Origin: Micromonospora coxensis
GTDB lineage: Bacteria; Actinomycetota; Actinomycetes; Mycobacteriales; Micromonosporaceae
Length of the DNA stretch: 64,000 nucleotides
Reading direction: 5' to 3'
Assembly: GCF_900090295.1 (NCBI RefSeq)
Contig: NZ_LT607753.1
Coordinates: forward strand, 1,736,001-1,800,000
Shown here: positions 28,418 through 37,573 of the stretch, piece by piece
Layout: each line of letters begins with the position of its first letter
How positions within the stretch are numbered: position 1 is the first letter of the stretch
Program-made: the position numbers and the translations under genes
The notes under the pieces: model-generated
The model's database searches: none
Seen by the model: only the letters and a program-made list of their open reading frames with translations
Told to the model about the DNA's origin: nothing

Positions 28418-29128
28418 TCAGGCCGCGACGGGCTGGCGCGGCACGGGCTCGGCCGGCGGCTGGTTCTTCAGCTTGGCGGCGTACATGTCGACGTACTCGC
28501 GGCCGGAGAGCTCCATCAGCTCGTACATGATCTCGTCGGTGACCGCGCGCTCGACGTACCGGTCGCCGGACATCCCGGCGTAGCGGGAGAAGTCCAGCGG
28601 CGCGCCGAAGCGGATCCGCACCCGGGCGATCTTGGGGATGAGCTTGCCGGTGGGCTGGATCTCGTCGGAGTTGAGCATCGCCATCGGCACCACCGGGGCA
28701 CCGCTCTCCAGGGCCAGCCGGGCCACCCCGGTCTTGCCCCGGAAGAGCCGCCCGTCGGGCGACCGGGTCCCCTCCGGGTAGATGCCGGCGATCCCGCCGG
28801 CCCGCAGCACCGTCAGCTGGGTGTCCAACGCCGCCTGGGCGGCCCGGCCGCCGGAGCGGTCGACCGGGATGCAGCCGGTGCCGGCGAAGAACGCCTTGGT
28901 CAGCCAGCCTTTGATGCCCCTACCGGTGAAGTATTCCGCTTTGGCGATGAAAGTGACTTTTCGCGGGACGACCAGCGGCGTGAAGATCGAGTCGGAGAAG
29001 GAGAGGTGGTTGCTGGCGAGGATCACCGGTCCGCTGTCCGGCAGGTGGTGCAGCCCCTCGACCTGCGGACGGAAGATCAGCCTGAGCAGTGGGCCGAGGA
29101 GAATGTGCTTCATCAGCCAGTACAGCAA
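28418..29128 (-). CDS. plsC: 1-acyl-sn-glycerol-3-phosphate acyltransferase (PlsC-type)
   Basis: The 236-residue protein acylates lysophosphatidic acid or a related acceptor in phospholipid synthesis at the membrane. It has the acyltransferase blocks NHLSFSDS (NHx4D, catalytic His) and YPEGTRSPDG, plus PVVPMAMLNS. A hydrophobic N-terminus (LLYWLMKHILLGPLLRLIF) anchors it. It is the homologue of Rv2182c and lies in the syntenic position before the SRPBCC and fadD15 genes. I choose the TTG at 29128 because GGAAGGA lies 6 bp upstream; the downstream ATG at 29113 has no ribosome site, and the farther ATG at 29272 would add a Pro-rich tail. Confidence 0.88.
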   Translation of the reverse strand: MLYWLMKHILLGPLLRLIFRPQVEGLHHLPDSGPVILASNHLSFSDSIFTPLVVPRKVTFIAKAEYFTGRGIKGWLTKAFFAGTGCIPVDRSGGRAAQAALDTQLTVLRAGGIAGIYPEGTRSPDGRLFRGKTGVARLALESGAPVVPMAMLNSDEIQPTGKLIPKIARVRIRFGAPLDFSRYAGMSGDRYVERAVTDEIMYELMELSGREYVDMYAAKLKNQPPAEPVPRQPVAA

Positions 29129-29359
29129 GGGGGTCCTTCCGGGGCAGCAGGTGGCGGGCGACACCACCGCCGGTCGCCGGACGGGCGCCGGGGACCCCGG
29201 CGACCCGGCCGGAGGCGCCTCGGCGGGCGGGATCGTCGGCTCTGAGCCTACGAACCGGGAGCGGCACGCCACAACGCACTCCCGGAACAGGGTCCTGACG
29301 TGTCACGATTCAGGGCACGGCGTACGGGGCGCCGACACAACCGCCGAGGAGGATGTCCG

Positions 29360-30196
29360 GTGTCAGCGGGTGGGGCCCGCCGGGGACGGCGGGACAACGG
29401 GCTCGACGCGAGCGAGTACGCCGTCGCGGGCGATGTCGATCCGCGTGTCGGCGAGCATCTGCTCGACGTGCTCGCCGCCGGTGGCATCGCCGCGTACCTG
29501 CAGCCCTCCGCCGACCTGAACCCGGTCACCCGGACGACCACCGTGCCGGCCCGGCCGGTGGACCGGCTCTACGTCGACCGCTCCCACCTGACCACCGCGC
29601 GCGACTACCTCACCCAGCTGGCCGACGAGGCGACCCCCGAGCCGCCGCGCGCCGAGCCGGACGTCGACGCCGAGTGGGACCGCATCGTCGCCGCGTTCCA
29701 CACCGCTCCGGCCGCCGGCAGCCGCCCCTGGCCGGAGGCCGAGGACGTCGACGACCCCGCCGAGCAGCCCGGCCGCACCGGCGCCACGGCGACCCGGGCC
29801 GAGGAGGCCACCGGCCCCACCGCCACCGACGTGCGGCGGCTGCCGTACGCGGCGGACATCTCGGGGATCTCGCTCGGGCGGGAGCGGCACGACGAGCCCT
29901 CCCTGCTGGACGGGCTGGACACCTTCGGCGCCGACCTGCCGGGCGACCCGGAGGAGGGCTACACCCCGCCCCCACCGCCGCCGCTGCCCCGGATCTCCAA
30001 GTACGCCGTGGTCGGCGCGCTGTCGATCGTCCTCGGCTTCGTCCTGTTCCTGAACCCGTCGCTGCTGCCGGTGGACGCCTCGGTGGTCACCCTGCTCGGC
30101 TTCACCGGCATCCTCGCCGGCTTCGTCACGCTGATCTGGCGGCTGCGCCCCGGCGACGAGGACGACCACGATCCCGACGACGGCGCGGTCGTCTGA
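29360..30196 (+). CDS. Membrane protein with two C-terminal transmembrane helices
   Basis: The 278-residue protein has a soluble, acidic, Pro-rich N-terminal ~200 residues and two hydrophobic helices near the C-terminus (KYAVVGALSIVLGFVLF and VTLLGFTGILAGFVTLIW), followed by a charged tail GDEDDHDPDDG. The N-terminal segment (DVDPRVGEHLLDVLAAGGIAAYLQP) resembles a small alpha/beta regulatory domain found in actinobacterial membrane proteins of this type; the tail helices resemble DUF308. No enzyme motif is visible. The GTG at 29360 has CCGAGGAGG upstream, whereas the ATG at 29300 has none. Divergent from the acyltransferase; function unknown. Confidence 0.75.
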   Translation: MSAGGARRGRRDNGLDASEYAVAGDVDPRVGEHLLDVLAAGGIAAYLQPSADLNPVTRTTTVPARPVDRLYVDRSHLTTARDYLTQLADEATPEPPRAEPDVDAEWDRIVAAFHTAPAAGSRPWPEAEDVDDPAEQPGRTGATATRAEEATGPTATDVRRLPYAADISGISLGRERHDEPSLLDGLDTFGADLPGDPEEGYTPPPPPPLPRISKYAVVGALSIVLGFVLFLNPSLLPVDASVVTLLGFTGILAGFVTLIWRLRPGDEDDHDPDDGAVV

Positions 30197-30393
30197 GCCC
30201 GCCACCGCGGCTGCCTGGGGCGGCCGGGGCCGTCACGCTGCGCGGCGCCCGTATCGCGGGACGCTACCGGGTGCCCCGTGCCACGTAACAGAGGTGTAAC
30301 TTACGGTCAGTAGGAATACGGCTGTACGTCACTTCCCCCACCGACTGCCCGGTTGTTCCTGTTCCTCGTGGCGGTCGGCCACTGCGGATCGGA

Positions 30394-31821
30394 ATGCCCG
30401 AGATGCGACAGAGTTCCCTCGTGGTGGTGGCCAACCGGCTTCCCATCGACGACAGCGTGGCCCCCGACGGCGCCTGCGAGTGGCGCCGCAGCCCCGGAGG
30501 TCTGGTCAGCGCGCTGCACCCGCTGCTGCGGCACACCCCGGCCACCTGGGTGGGCTGGGCCGGCGGGACCGGCCCCGCGCCCGACCTCCCCGACGTCGAC
30601 GGCGTGCGCATGCACACCGTCCCGCTCGACGCGCAGGACCTGCGCGACCACTACGAGGGATTCGCCAACGCCACACTCTGGCCGCTCTACCACGACGCCG
30701 TCGAGCAGCCCGAGTACCACCGCCGCTGGTGGGAGGCGTACCAGCGGGTCAACCAGCGGTTCGCGGAGGCGGCCGCCGGGGTGGCCGAGCCGGGCGGCCT
30801 GGTCTGGGTGCAGGACTACCACCTGCAACTCGTCCCCGGGATGCTCCGCGAGCTCCGCCCCGACCTGCGGATCGGCTTCTTCCTGCACGTGCCGTTCCCG
30901 CCGCCGGAGCTGTTCATGCAGCTGCCGCGCCGCGCCGAACTGTTGCGCGGGATGCTCGGCGCCGACCTGATCGGCTTCCAGCGCGCCCAGGCCTCGCACA
31001 ACTTCGCCCAACTCGTCGCCAAGGTGCTCGGCCTGCCGGCCACCGACCGGCGCATCGGCGTCGACGACCGGGTGGTGCGGATCGGGGCGTACCCGGTTTC
31101 CATCGACACCGCCGAGATGGCCGCGCTGGCGGGCCGTCCCGACGTCACCGCCCGCGCCCGCCGGCTGCGGCACGACCTGGGCGACCCGGAGCACGTGATC
31201 CTCAGCGTCGACCGGATGGACTACACCAAGGGCATCGAGCAGCGGCTCAAGGCGTACAGCGAGCTGCTGGCCAGCGGGGACGTCAAGGTCCGCGACACCG
31301 TGCTGGTCCAGGTGGCGGTGCCGAGCCGGGAACGGGTCGCGCAGTACCAGATCCTGCGGGAGCGGGTCGAGCGCGAGGTCGGACGGATCAACGGCGAGTT
31401 CGGCCGGGTCGGCGAGCCGGCGATCCACTACCTCACCCAACCGTTCGACCGCACCGAGCTGGCCGCCCTCTACCGGGTCGCCGACGTGATGGCGGTGACC
31501 CCGCTGCGCGACGGGATGAACCTGGTCGCCAAGGAGTACGTCGCCGCCCGGGTGGACGACTCCGGCGCGCTGCTGCTCAGCGAGTTCGCCGGCTCCGCCG
31601 CCGAGCTGGAGCAGGCGTACCTGGTCAACCCGCACGACCTGGAGGAACTCAAGCGGATGCTGCTCTCGGCGCTGCGGGCCGCCCCGGAGGACGCCGGCGA
31701 ACGGATGCGCGCCATGCGCGCGCACCTGCACCGGCACGACATCCGGGCCTGGGCCCGCTCCTACCTCAGCGCCCTGGACGAGACCGGCTCGCTGGTACGC
31801 CGACTCAGCAGCTCCGGCTGA
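30394..31821 (+). CDS. otsA: Trehalose-6-phosphate synthase
   Basis: This GT20 enzyme joins UDP- or ADP/GDP-glucose to glucose 6-phosphate to give trehalose 6-phosphate. The 475-residue protein shows [11 protein letters not shown] at the start, an N-terminal SPGGLVSAL (substrate loop), [42 protein letters not shown], and the nucleotide-sugar-binding [17 protein letters not shown]. No otsB phosphatase gene adjoins it. The start could be the first ATG (30394) or the one three codons later; the ribosome site is poor in both cases. Upstream 30197-30393 holds its promoter with nothing else recognised. Confidence 0.95.
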   Translation: MPEMRQSSLVVVANRLPIDDSVAPDGACEWRRSPGGLVSALHPLLRHTPATWVGWAGGTGPAPDLPDVDGVRMHTVPLDAQDLRDHYEGFANATLWPLYHDAVEQPEYHRRWWEAYQRVNQRFAEAAAGVAEPGGLVWVQDYHLQLVPGMLRELRPDLRIGFFLHVPFPPPELFMQLPRRAELLRGMLGADLIGFQRAQASHNFAQLVAKVLGLPATDRRIGVDDRVVRIGAYPVSIDTAEMAALAGRPDVTARARRLRHDLGDPEHVILSVDRMDYTKGIEQRLKAYSELLASGDVKVRDTVLVQVAVPSRERVAQYQILRERVEREVGRINGEFGRVGEPAIHYLTQPFDRTELAALYRVADVMAVTPLRDGMNLVAKEYVAARVDDSGALLLSEFAGSAAELEQAYLVNPHDLEELKRMLLSALRAAPEDAGERMRAMRAHLHRHDIRAWARSYLSALDETGSLVRRLSSSG

Positions 31822-31950
31822 GCCCGGTGCAGGTGGCGCTCTTCCGCAACGGCGACGCCCGGGCGATCCCACTCCACCCGCCCGACCGCCGGCAGCGCCG
31901 ACACCGGCCTGCCGGCCGTCATCACCCGACCGGGGAGCAACCCGTGCCGG

Positions 31951-32775
31951 TCACGCCCGCTGCGGCTCCTTGACCAGCCAGTCGAGGATCGCGTCGATCG
32001 GCTCCCGCCACCGGGCGTCGAGCATCAGGTCGTGTCCCATGCCCGGGAAGAGCAGCGGGGCCGAGCCGTACCGGCGGGCGGCGCGGACCAGCGCCGCCGG
32101 CGGCACCACCCGGTCGTCCGGGCTGCCCAGCACCAGCACCGGCGGGCGACCCACCGCCGGCTCCGCCTCCCGACCGGCCAGCAGCTGCCACTGCGCCCGC
32201 CGGGAGGCCCGGCCGAGCCGCGCGGCGTGGCGCCGGGCGTCGGCGTCGGGCAGCTCGCGGCTGAACAACTGCCGGCGGTGCAGCTTGAGCGGGCCACCGA
32301 CCAGCGCCGGCAGGGTGCCGACCGGATTACGGCGCAGCGCGGTGACGGCCGTCGACCAGCCGCCCATCACCGGCGCGACCAGGACCGCGGCCCGGGCCGG
32401 GTAACGCGCCAACGCGTGGGACACCACCAGGGCGCCGGCGCCGTGCCCCACCAGCACCGCCCGGCGCGGCAGGCCCGCCGCCACCTGGACCACGTCATGG
32501 GTGTACGCCCGCAGCGTCGCCTCCGGCGCCCGCTCGCTGCCGCCGTGCCCGCGCAGGCTCAGCGCGTACGCCGGGAACCCGCGCGACGCGGCGTGCTCCA
32601 GCCAGTGCTCGGCGAACGCCCAGGCCCCGTGCCCGAACCCGGGTACGAAGAGCAGCGGCGGTCGCCCCTCCTCCAACTCCGGCGCGGCGCCCAGCACCTC
32701 GCGTCGGACCGGGCGGACCGGGCGGGCCCACTCCCGCCCCCGCAGGATCCGCACCCGCTCGTTCGTCGCGCTCAT
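31951..32775 (-). CDS. Alpha/beta hydrolase fold protein lacking the nucleophile
   Basis: The 274-residue protein has an alpha/beta hydrolase fold: LLFVPGFGHGAWAFAEH (oxyanion region), LSLRGHGGSERAP, VLVLGSPDDRVVPP (Asp220 or 221) and FPGMGHDLML (His248). In the nucleophile elbow, however, the sequence is VGHGAGALVV instead of GHSxGG, so Gly112 replaces Ser, Cys or Asp. It may be a pseudo-enzyme, a binding protein or an enzyme with an unusual mechanism. It follows the FAD monooxygenase gene by 94 bp on the same strand and could share its transcript, as Baeyer-Villiger oxygenases and esterases often do. The start region is part of an imperfect tandem duplication. Confidence 0.82.
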   Translation of the reverse strand: MSATNERVRILRGREWARPVRPVRREVLGAAPELEEGRPPLLFVPGFGHGAWAFAEHWLEHAASRGFPAYALSLRGHGGSERAPEATLRAYTHDVVQVAAGLPRRAVLVGHGAGALVVSHALARYPARAAVLVAPVMGGWSTAVTALRRNPVGTLPALVGGPLKLHRRQLFSRELPDADARRHAARLGRASRRAQWQLLAGREAEPAVGRPPVLVLGSPDDRVVPPAALVRAARRYGSAPLLFPGMGHDLMLDARWREPIDAILDWLVKEPQRA

Positions 32776-32870
32776 CCTGGCCGCCTCTCGTTCGCGACTG
32801 CGGGACTCCGCCGTGCCGCGTTCCTCGCGCTCACCGGGCCCGCCTCTCGTCCACGACCGCGGGACCCGCT
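32761..32870. repeat. Imperfect tandem duplication at the hydrolase start
   Basis: The segments 32761-32811 and 32820-32870 (period 59) share GTTC-TCGCGCTCA-C, then CCGCCTCTCGT-C-CGAC-GCGGGAC. The first copy contains the hydrolase start codon; the second lies in the short gap to the monooxygenase stop codon. Confidence 0.55.
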
Positions 32871-34279
32871 CACCGGCCGGCCTCCAGCTCGTCGAGGGCG
32901 CGCTGCACCGCCCGCAGGTAGTCGGCGTGGCCCACCTCGAACCAGTGCCGGCTGCTGTCCTTGACCTTGCCCGAGTACCGCTCCCCCGCGCCGGCCTCCA
33001 CCCGGGACGCGAACGCGGCGGCCCGCTCCGGCCGGGCCAGGCGGGCCTGGAGCAGCCGGGCGAAGAGGACGGTCTGCCAGTGCGACAGGGTGAACACGCC
33101 GGAGTCGGGCTGCAACAGGCCGGCCACCGCCAGGGTCGGGTGCCCGGGGGTGAAGGCGTTGAGCCACAGCCTCGGACGGCCCGAGGCGTCCTCGTCGCCG
33201 AGCACCTTCGGGTCCAGGAACTCGAAGCGCGGCAGGTAACCGGTGGCGAAGACGACCAGCTCGGGATCGATCTCCCGACCGTCGGTGAGGGTGACGCCGC
33301 CGCCGTGGAACCGGGCGACGTCGGGCACCGGGGCGATCCGGCCGTGGCCGACGTAGTAGACGAGCTGGCTGTTGGCGATCGGGTGGGTCTCGTACACCCG
33401 GTGGTCCGGCTTCGGCAGGCCGAAGCGGGTCAGGTCGCCGACGGTCAGCCGCAGCGTCCGGTGGTAGAGCCACTGCCGCACGCGCAGCGGGACCCGCAGC
33501 ATCAACAGCAGGTCGTTGACCTGGTCGGCGGGGCGGCCGAAGACGTACTTCGGGGCGTACCAGTAGCCGCGGCGGGTGGAGTGCCAGCAGCGCGACGCCT
33601 GCTGCGCGGCCTCGACCGCGATGTCGCAGCCGGTGTTGCCGGCGCCGACCACCAGCACCCGCTTGCCGCGCAGCTGCGCCGGGTCCTTGTAGGACGAGGC
33701 GTGCATGACCTCGCCCCGGTACTCCTCCAGACCCTCGTAGGAGGGCAGCTTCGGCGACCAGTTGTGCCCGTTGGCGACCACCACGGCCGCGTACCGGGAG
33801 GTGCGCTCCGGGCCGTACCCACCGGTGCTGCGGGTGGTGACGTCCCAGCGGTCACCGGCCACCGGCTCGACCCGGACCACCTCGGTGCCGAACCAGATGT
33901 GCCGGCGCAGGTCGAAGTGGTCGGCGTACCGCTCGAAGTAGGACAGCAGCTGGCTGTGGTGCGGGTAGTCCGGCCAGGAGTCCGGCATCGGGAAGTCGGG
34001 GAACTGGGTGAACGGCCGCGACGAGATCAGGTGGGTACTGGCGTACACCGGGCTGCGGTCGTGCCGCCAGTTCCACGCGCCGCCGACGCCGGTCTCCCGC
34101 TCGTAGCAGTCGACGCCGAAGCCGTGCTCGGTGAGGTTCTTGATCGCGGTGAGGCCGCTGGCGCCGGCCCCGATCACGCAGACCGTGTCGCCCCGGTCGG
34201 AGACCGGGCGGCCGTCCCGGCTCAGGGCGAGCGTGGTGGTCTCCGGATCGGGCCGGCCGTGCTCGGTGGAGGGGGGCAC
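32870..34279 (-). CDS. Flavin-containing monooxygenase (FMO/BVMO-like)
   Basis: The 469-residue protein binds FAD through VCVIGAGASGLTAIKNL and NADPH through VLVVGAGNTGCDIAVEA. Between these is the sequence YRGEVMHASSYKDP, which matches the FxGxxxHxxxY/F fingerprint of FMOs and class B Baeyer-Villiger enzymes with Tyr for Phe. The C-terminal VVFATGYLPRFEFLDP is the ATG-containing motif of the family. It should oxygenate a hydrophobic ketone, sulfide or amine using NADPH and O2; the substrate is unknown. The GTG start has AAGGAG eight bases upstream. Probably co-transcribed with the downstream hydrolase-fold gene. Confidence 0.88.
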   Translation of the reverse strand: MPPSTEHGRPDPETTTLALSRDGRPVSDRGDTVCVIGAGASGLTAIKNLTEHGFGVDCYERETGVGGAWNWRHDRSPVYASTHLISSRPFTQFPDFPMPDSWPDYPHHSQLLSYFERYADHFDLRRHIWFGTEVVRVEPVAGDRWDVTTRSTGGYGPERTSRYAAVVVANGHNWSPKLPSYEGLEEYRGEVMHASSYKDPAQLRGKRVLVVGAGNTGCDIAVEAAQQASRCWHSTRRGYWYAPKYVFGRPADQVNDLLLMLRVPLRVRQWLYHRTLRLTVGDLTRFGLPKPDHRVYETHPIANSQLVYYVGHGRIAPVPDVARFHGGGVTLTDGREIDPELVVFATGYLPRFEFLDPKVLGDEDASGRPRLWLNAFTPGHPTLAVAGLLQPDSGVFTLSHWQTVLFARLLQARLARPERAAAFASRVEAGAGERYSGKVKDSSRHWFEVGHADYLRAVQRALDELEAGR

Positions 34280-34421
34280 CGGGGAATCTCCTTATGTGCG
34301 GCACGAACGCCGGTTCGACGGGCAATCCTCCCCGTACCCGCAGTCCGTTGTCCAGCCCGGGACGGCGGCTCCGGGTCCGGCGGTCGCCGCGCGGCGGACG
34401 GCCGGGCCCGGGGGCGTGCCG

Positions 34422-35162
34422 TCAGTCGGTGACCGGCAGGAGCAGGTCGGCCAGGACCGGGAAGTGGTCGCTGGCCCGGCGGGTCGTCGGGGTGTCCACC
34501 ACGTCGTAGTCGAGCACCGTCACCCGGGGGTCGACGAAGAGCGCGTCGATGCGCCGGCGAGGGTCGGCGCACGAGTAGGTGCACCGGTCGGCGGCGTCGG
34601 CGGCCACCGCCGCGTCGATCAACCCCTCCCCCACCGTCCGCCAGGCCACCGAGTCCGGGCCGTCGTTGAGGTCCGCGCCGAGGACCACCGGCAGCCGCGC
34701 GCCCGCCACCTCCCGCTTGAGCAGCGCGGCCTGGCCGGGACGCTCCGCCGGGTCGGTGGACAGGTGCGAGCCGGCGAGCAGGAAGCGTGCCCCGCTGATG
34801 CGGCACTCGGCGTACGCGGCGCCGCGCAGGTGCCGCCCGGGGGTGAGCGGGAAGCGCTGGCACCGGGTCGCGGTCACCCGCACCCGGAGGCTGGTCAGCA
34901 GGAGGTTGCCCAGCGAGGGCAGGCCTCCGGCGGCCACCACCAGCCCGAACGACTCGGCCAGCGCGGCGGACTTCTGCCGCCAGCGGAACCGGCGCGGGGC
35001 CTCCTGCACGATCACCACGTCGGGCTCGGCCTCGCGGACCACGGCCGCCAGCGCGGCCGTGTCGTCCCGCTGGCTGTGGATGTTGTACGACACCACCCGC
35101 AGTCGCACCCCGCCGGCCGGCTCCCCGGCCCTGTCGACGGCCGGGGTTCCGGCGGCGGTCAC
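34422..35162 (-). CDS. Endonuclease/exonuclease/phosphatase (EEP) superfamily protein
   Basis: The 246-residue protein shows the EEP core: RVVSYNIHSQRDD (metal-binding Asn), VIVQEAP (catalytic Glu), GSHLSTDPAERPGQ (His), VLGADLNDGPDS (Asp/Asn pair) and the C-terminal RASDHFPVLADL (Asp-His). It could hydrolyse phosphodiesters of nucleic acids, lipids or inositol phosphates; no N-terminal signal peptide is present, so it is probably cytosolic. Its GTG overlaps the glucokinase stop by 4 bp, so its translation is coupled to that gene. Specificity unknown. Confidence 0.87.
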   Translation of the reverse strand: MTAAGTPAVDRAGEPAGGVRLRVVSYNIHSQRDDTAALAAVVREAEPDVVIVQEAPRRFRWRQKSAALAESFGLVVAAGGLPSLGNLLLTSLRVRVTATRCQRFPLTPGRHLRGAAYAECRISGARFLLAGSHLSTDPAERPGQAALLKREVAGARLPVVLGADLNDGPDSVAWRTVGEGLIDAAVAADAADRCTYSCADPRRRIDALFVDPRVTVLDYDVVDTPTTRRASDHFPVLADLLLPVTD

Positions 35163-36106
35163 AGCCGACGGGCGAGGTCGGCGGCGCCGATGACGCCGGC
35201 GCTGTTGCCCAGCTCGGCCGGGCGCACCTCGGCCACGGGCAGCCGGCTGCGCTGCGCCAGCGCGTCGTTGAACGAGCGCCGGGTCGGGCCGAGCAGCAGG
35301 TCACCGGCCTCGATCACGCCACCGCCGACGACCAGGACCTGCGGGTCGAGGATCTGGGCCATGTCGGCGAGGCTGGTGCCGAGCCAGCGGCCGACCTGGG
35401 CGAACGCCTCGGTGGAGACGGGGTCGCCGGCCTGCGCGGCGGCGGTGACCATGGGGCCGGTGACGGCCTCGGCCTCTCCGCCGGCCAGTTCGAGCAGGGC
35501 GGTGGCCCGCTGCGGCTCCTGGCGGGCGGCGGCCCGGGCGAAGCGGACCAGGGCGCTGCCGCTGGCGTACTGCTCGATGCAGCCGAGCCGGCCGCAGCCG
35601 CACTGGTGCCCGTCCGGGACGGTGAGCATGTGGCCCAGCTCGGCGGCGATGCCGTTGGCGCCGCGGACCAGCTCGCCGCCGAGCACGATGCCGCCGCCGA
35701 CGCCGGTGCCGATGGTGAACATGACCATCGAGTCCTCGGCGTCGCGGGCCGCGCCGTAGCGGAACTCCGCCCAGGCGGCGACGTTGCCGTCGTTCTCCAC
35801 GATCGCCGGCAGGCCGGTGGCGGCGCTGACGTACTCGCGCAGCGGCTCGTCCCGCCAGGCCAGGTTGGGGGCGAAGAGCACGGTGGAGCGGGAGGCGTCG
35901 ATCCAACCGGCCGCGCCGATGCCGACCGCGTCGACCCGGTACCCGGCGGCGAGCTCGGTGACCAGCTCGATGATGACGTCACGGGTCTTGCCGACGTCGT
36001 CCGCGGGGGTGTCCCGTCGGGCCTGCACGAGAACCTTGCCGGTGTCGTCCACGACACCGCCGGCCACCTTCGTGCCACCGACGTCGACTCCGATGGTCAG
36101 CGTCAC
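35159..36106 (-). CDS. glk: ROK-family glucokinase
   Basis: The 315-residue ROK kinase phosphorylates glucose with ATP. It has an N-terminal TIGVDVGGTKVAGGVVD phosphate-binding motif, VENDGNVAAWAEFRYG with the catalytic Asp region, GTGVGGGIVLGGEL, ELGHM, and the zinc site CGCGRLGCIEQYASGSAL, with the later VVGGGVIEAG. The lack of a N-terminal winged helix makes it a kinase rather than a ROK regulator. In Streptomyces the corresponding glkA also mediates carbon catabolite repression, which would matter for the chitinase and glucanase genes here. I use GTG 36106 (VTLTIGVDVG), where AGGGGAG lies 8 bp upstream; GTG 36115 is an alternative. Confidence 0.92.
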   Translation of the reverse strand: MTLTIGVDVGGTKVAGGVVDDTGKVLVQARRDTPADDVGKTRDVIIELVTELAAGYRVDAVGIGAAGWIDASRSTVLFAPNLAWRDEPLREYVSAATGLPAIVENDGNVAAWAEFRYGAARDAEDSMVMFTIGTGVGGGIVLGGELVRGANGIAAELGHMLTVPDGHQCGCGRLGCIEQYASGSALVRFARAAARQEPQRATALLELAGGEAEAVTGPMVTAAAQAGDPVSTEAFAQVGRWLGTSLADMAQILDPQVLVVGGGVIEAGDLLLGPTRRSFNDALAQRSRLPVAEVRPAELGNSAGVIGAADLARRL

Positions 36107-36177
36107 CGCTGCCACTCCCCTCTGCTGTGCTGCCCGACATCGGCCGAACCGGCCGTGCGATGTCGGATGTCCGGTGA

Positions 36178-36852
36178 TCAGGCCCCGTCGCCTGGTGCGT
36201 CCCCGCCCGCGCCGGCCGGCGCACGCGAGGCGGGCACCACCGGACGGTCGGCCGTCGGCCGGACCTGGGCCGGCGCGACCGGCCCGGCGTCGTCGACGGG
36301 CGGGGCGGCGGCGGCCGGCACGACCGCGTCCTCCGCCCGGGTGGCGGCGGACCAGACGTCCCGCTCCGGCGCCGACGGAGAATCATGCCCGGTACGGGTG
36401 GCCTCGCGCCACACGTGGTCGGCGTCGGGACCGGTCCCGGCGGCGGGCCCGGTGGCTCCGGTGGCGCCGCCGGACGTCCGGTGGGAGGCTTCCCCGTCAG
36501 TGGCGGAAGCGAACGCCCGCATCAGGCTCGCGATCCCGGCCGCCAGATCGCCCGCGCCGGTGGCGAGCCGCTCGGCGAATTCCGGACTCGGATCACGCAA
36601 CGCCGTGATACCGCGGCAGACCGGACAGATGCAGCACTCCGGCGTTCCGGTGGCGAATCCCCCGGCCCCGGCGCCCTCCCCCGCAGGCCGGGACGGGCCG
36701 ACGCTGTGACCGAGGACACCCGAGAGCATCCCACCGAGCGGACCCCATCCGCCCGCCCCGCGGCCGGCCGAGGCCAGCCGCGCCGTGGCGAGCAGCGTGG
36801 CGACCAGCCGCTCGGCCTCCTCCCGGGCCGAGCCCGGTTCCGTACCCCCCAT
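36178..36852 (-). CDS. DUF5304-like actinobacterial protein
   Basis: The 224-residue protein has an N-terminal helical segment (REEAERLVATLLATARLA), a Cys-containing centre (ECCICPVCRG, i.e. C-C-x-C-P-x-C, likely metal-binding) followed by SPEFAERLATGAGDLAAGIASL, and a long low-complexity Ala/Pro/Thr tail. The core pattern matches proteins found next to the SRPBCC and glucokinase genes in actinobacteria, which I believe are grouped as DUF5304. Function unknown. It follows the SRPBCC gene by 34 bp on the same strand and precedes the glucokinase by 71 bp. Confidence 0.68.
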   Translation of the reverse strand: MGGTEPGSAREEAERLVATLLATARLASAGRGAGGWGPLGGMLSGVLGHSVGPSRPAGEGAGAGGFATGTPECCICPVCRGITALRDPSPEFAERLATGAGDLAAGIASLMRAFASATDGEASHRTSGGATGATGPAAGTGPDADHVWREATRTGHDSPSAPERDVWSAATRAEDAVVPAAAAPPVDDAGPVAPAQVRPTADRPVVPASRAPAGAGGDAPGDGA

Positions 36853-36886
36853 GTCGGGCTCCCCTACCGTGCGGCCGGCCGGCGTG

Positions 36887-37342
36887 TCACTGTGCCGTAC
36901 CGGGTGCTTCTACCCGGCGCTTGAGCTGCTTCAACGCCGTATCCATGATCATTTTCTCGGCCTTGCGGCGGAACATCCCGAGCATCCCCACCGACAGCTC
37001 CACCTCCAGGGTGTACGTCACGGTGGAGGTGCCGTCCGGGTTGCCGACGATGTCGTACGACCCGCGCTGCGACTTCTGCATCGTCGACGGCTCGACCAGG
37101 TGCCACTCGACCCGGGACAGGTCCTCGGCGTACTCGTAGGCGAGCACGTACTCGTCGGCCATCACCCCGGCGTCGATGGTGAACCGGACCTGGCTGGCGT
37201 AGCCGTCCTCGTACTCCTCGATCACCTCCGCCCGCCGCACCGCCTCGGTCCATTCGGGGTAGCTCGGGAAGTCGCAGATGACCGCCGCCACGCGCTCCGG
37301 TGACGCGCCGATGACGATCGACTGGGTGGAGGAGTCCGCCAT
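36887..37342 (-). CDS. SRPBCC family protein (Rv2185c-like)
   Basis: The 151-residue protein has the SRPBCC/START-like fold: QSIVIGASPERVAAVICDFPSYPEW at the start, VIEEYEDGYASQVRF strands, and a long C-terminal helix (EKMIMDTALKQLKRRVEA). This polyketide-cyclase/dehydrase-like family binds hydrophobic ligands in a cavity. The M. tuberculosis homologue Rv2185c lies near fadD15 as here, so a role in lipid handling is plausible but unproven. No ribosome site precedes the ATG; TAGCCT lies 6 bp upstream on the minus strand. The gene is divergent from fadD15. Confidence 0.85.
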   Translation of the reverse strand: MADSSTQSIVIGASPERVAAVICDFPSYPEWTEAVRRAEVIEEYEDGYASQVRFTIDAGVMADEYVLAYEYAEDLSRVEWHLVEPSTMQKSQRGSYDIVGNPDGTSTVTYTLEVELSVGMLGMFRRKAEKMIMDTALKQLKRRVEAPGTAQ

Positions 37343-37348
37343 GGGGGG

Positions 37349-37354
37349 AGGCTA
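37349..37354 (-). promoter_or_regulatory. Probable -10 box of the SRPBCC gene
   Basis: TAGCCT on the minus strand, followed by six C residues and then ATG at 37342. This is the same hexamer and spacing as before the gpx and Nudix genes. Confidence 0.45.
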
Positions 37355-37573
37355 CCCGGAGCGACCCCGGAGCGCGCCGCTCCACCCCCGGCGACGCCGC
37401 CGCGCCGCGCCCGGCGGGGACCGCCCGGGGTCCCGGCCCACCCGACGCCGCGACGTCCCACCTAGCGGGCAGGCAACCTCCCTGGCCAACCCACCCGGGT
37501 GTGCGGGTAGGTTTCGTCAGAGCCGACCCGCCGTGGCGGCCGGCCCGGACAGTGCGAGCACGAGGGAGTGCAG

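Noticed and set aside
37349..37567. Riboswitch between the SRPBCC gene and fadD15
   Set aside because: The divergent gap contains only promoter-like hexamers; no conserved riboswitch core or expression-platform hairpin is visible.
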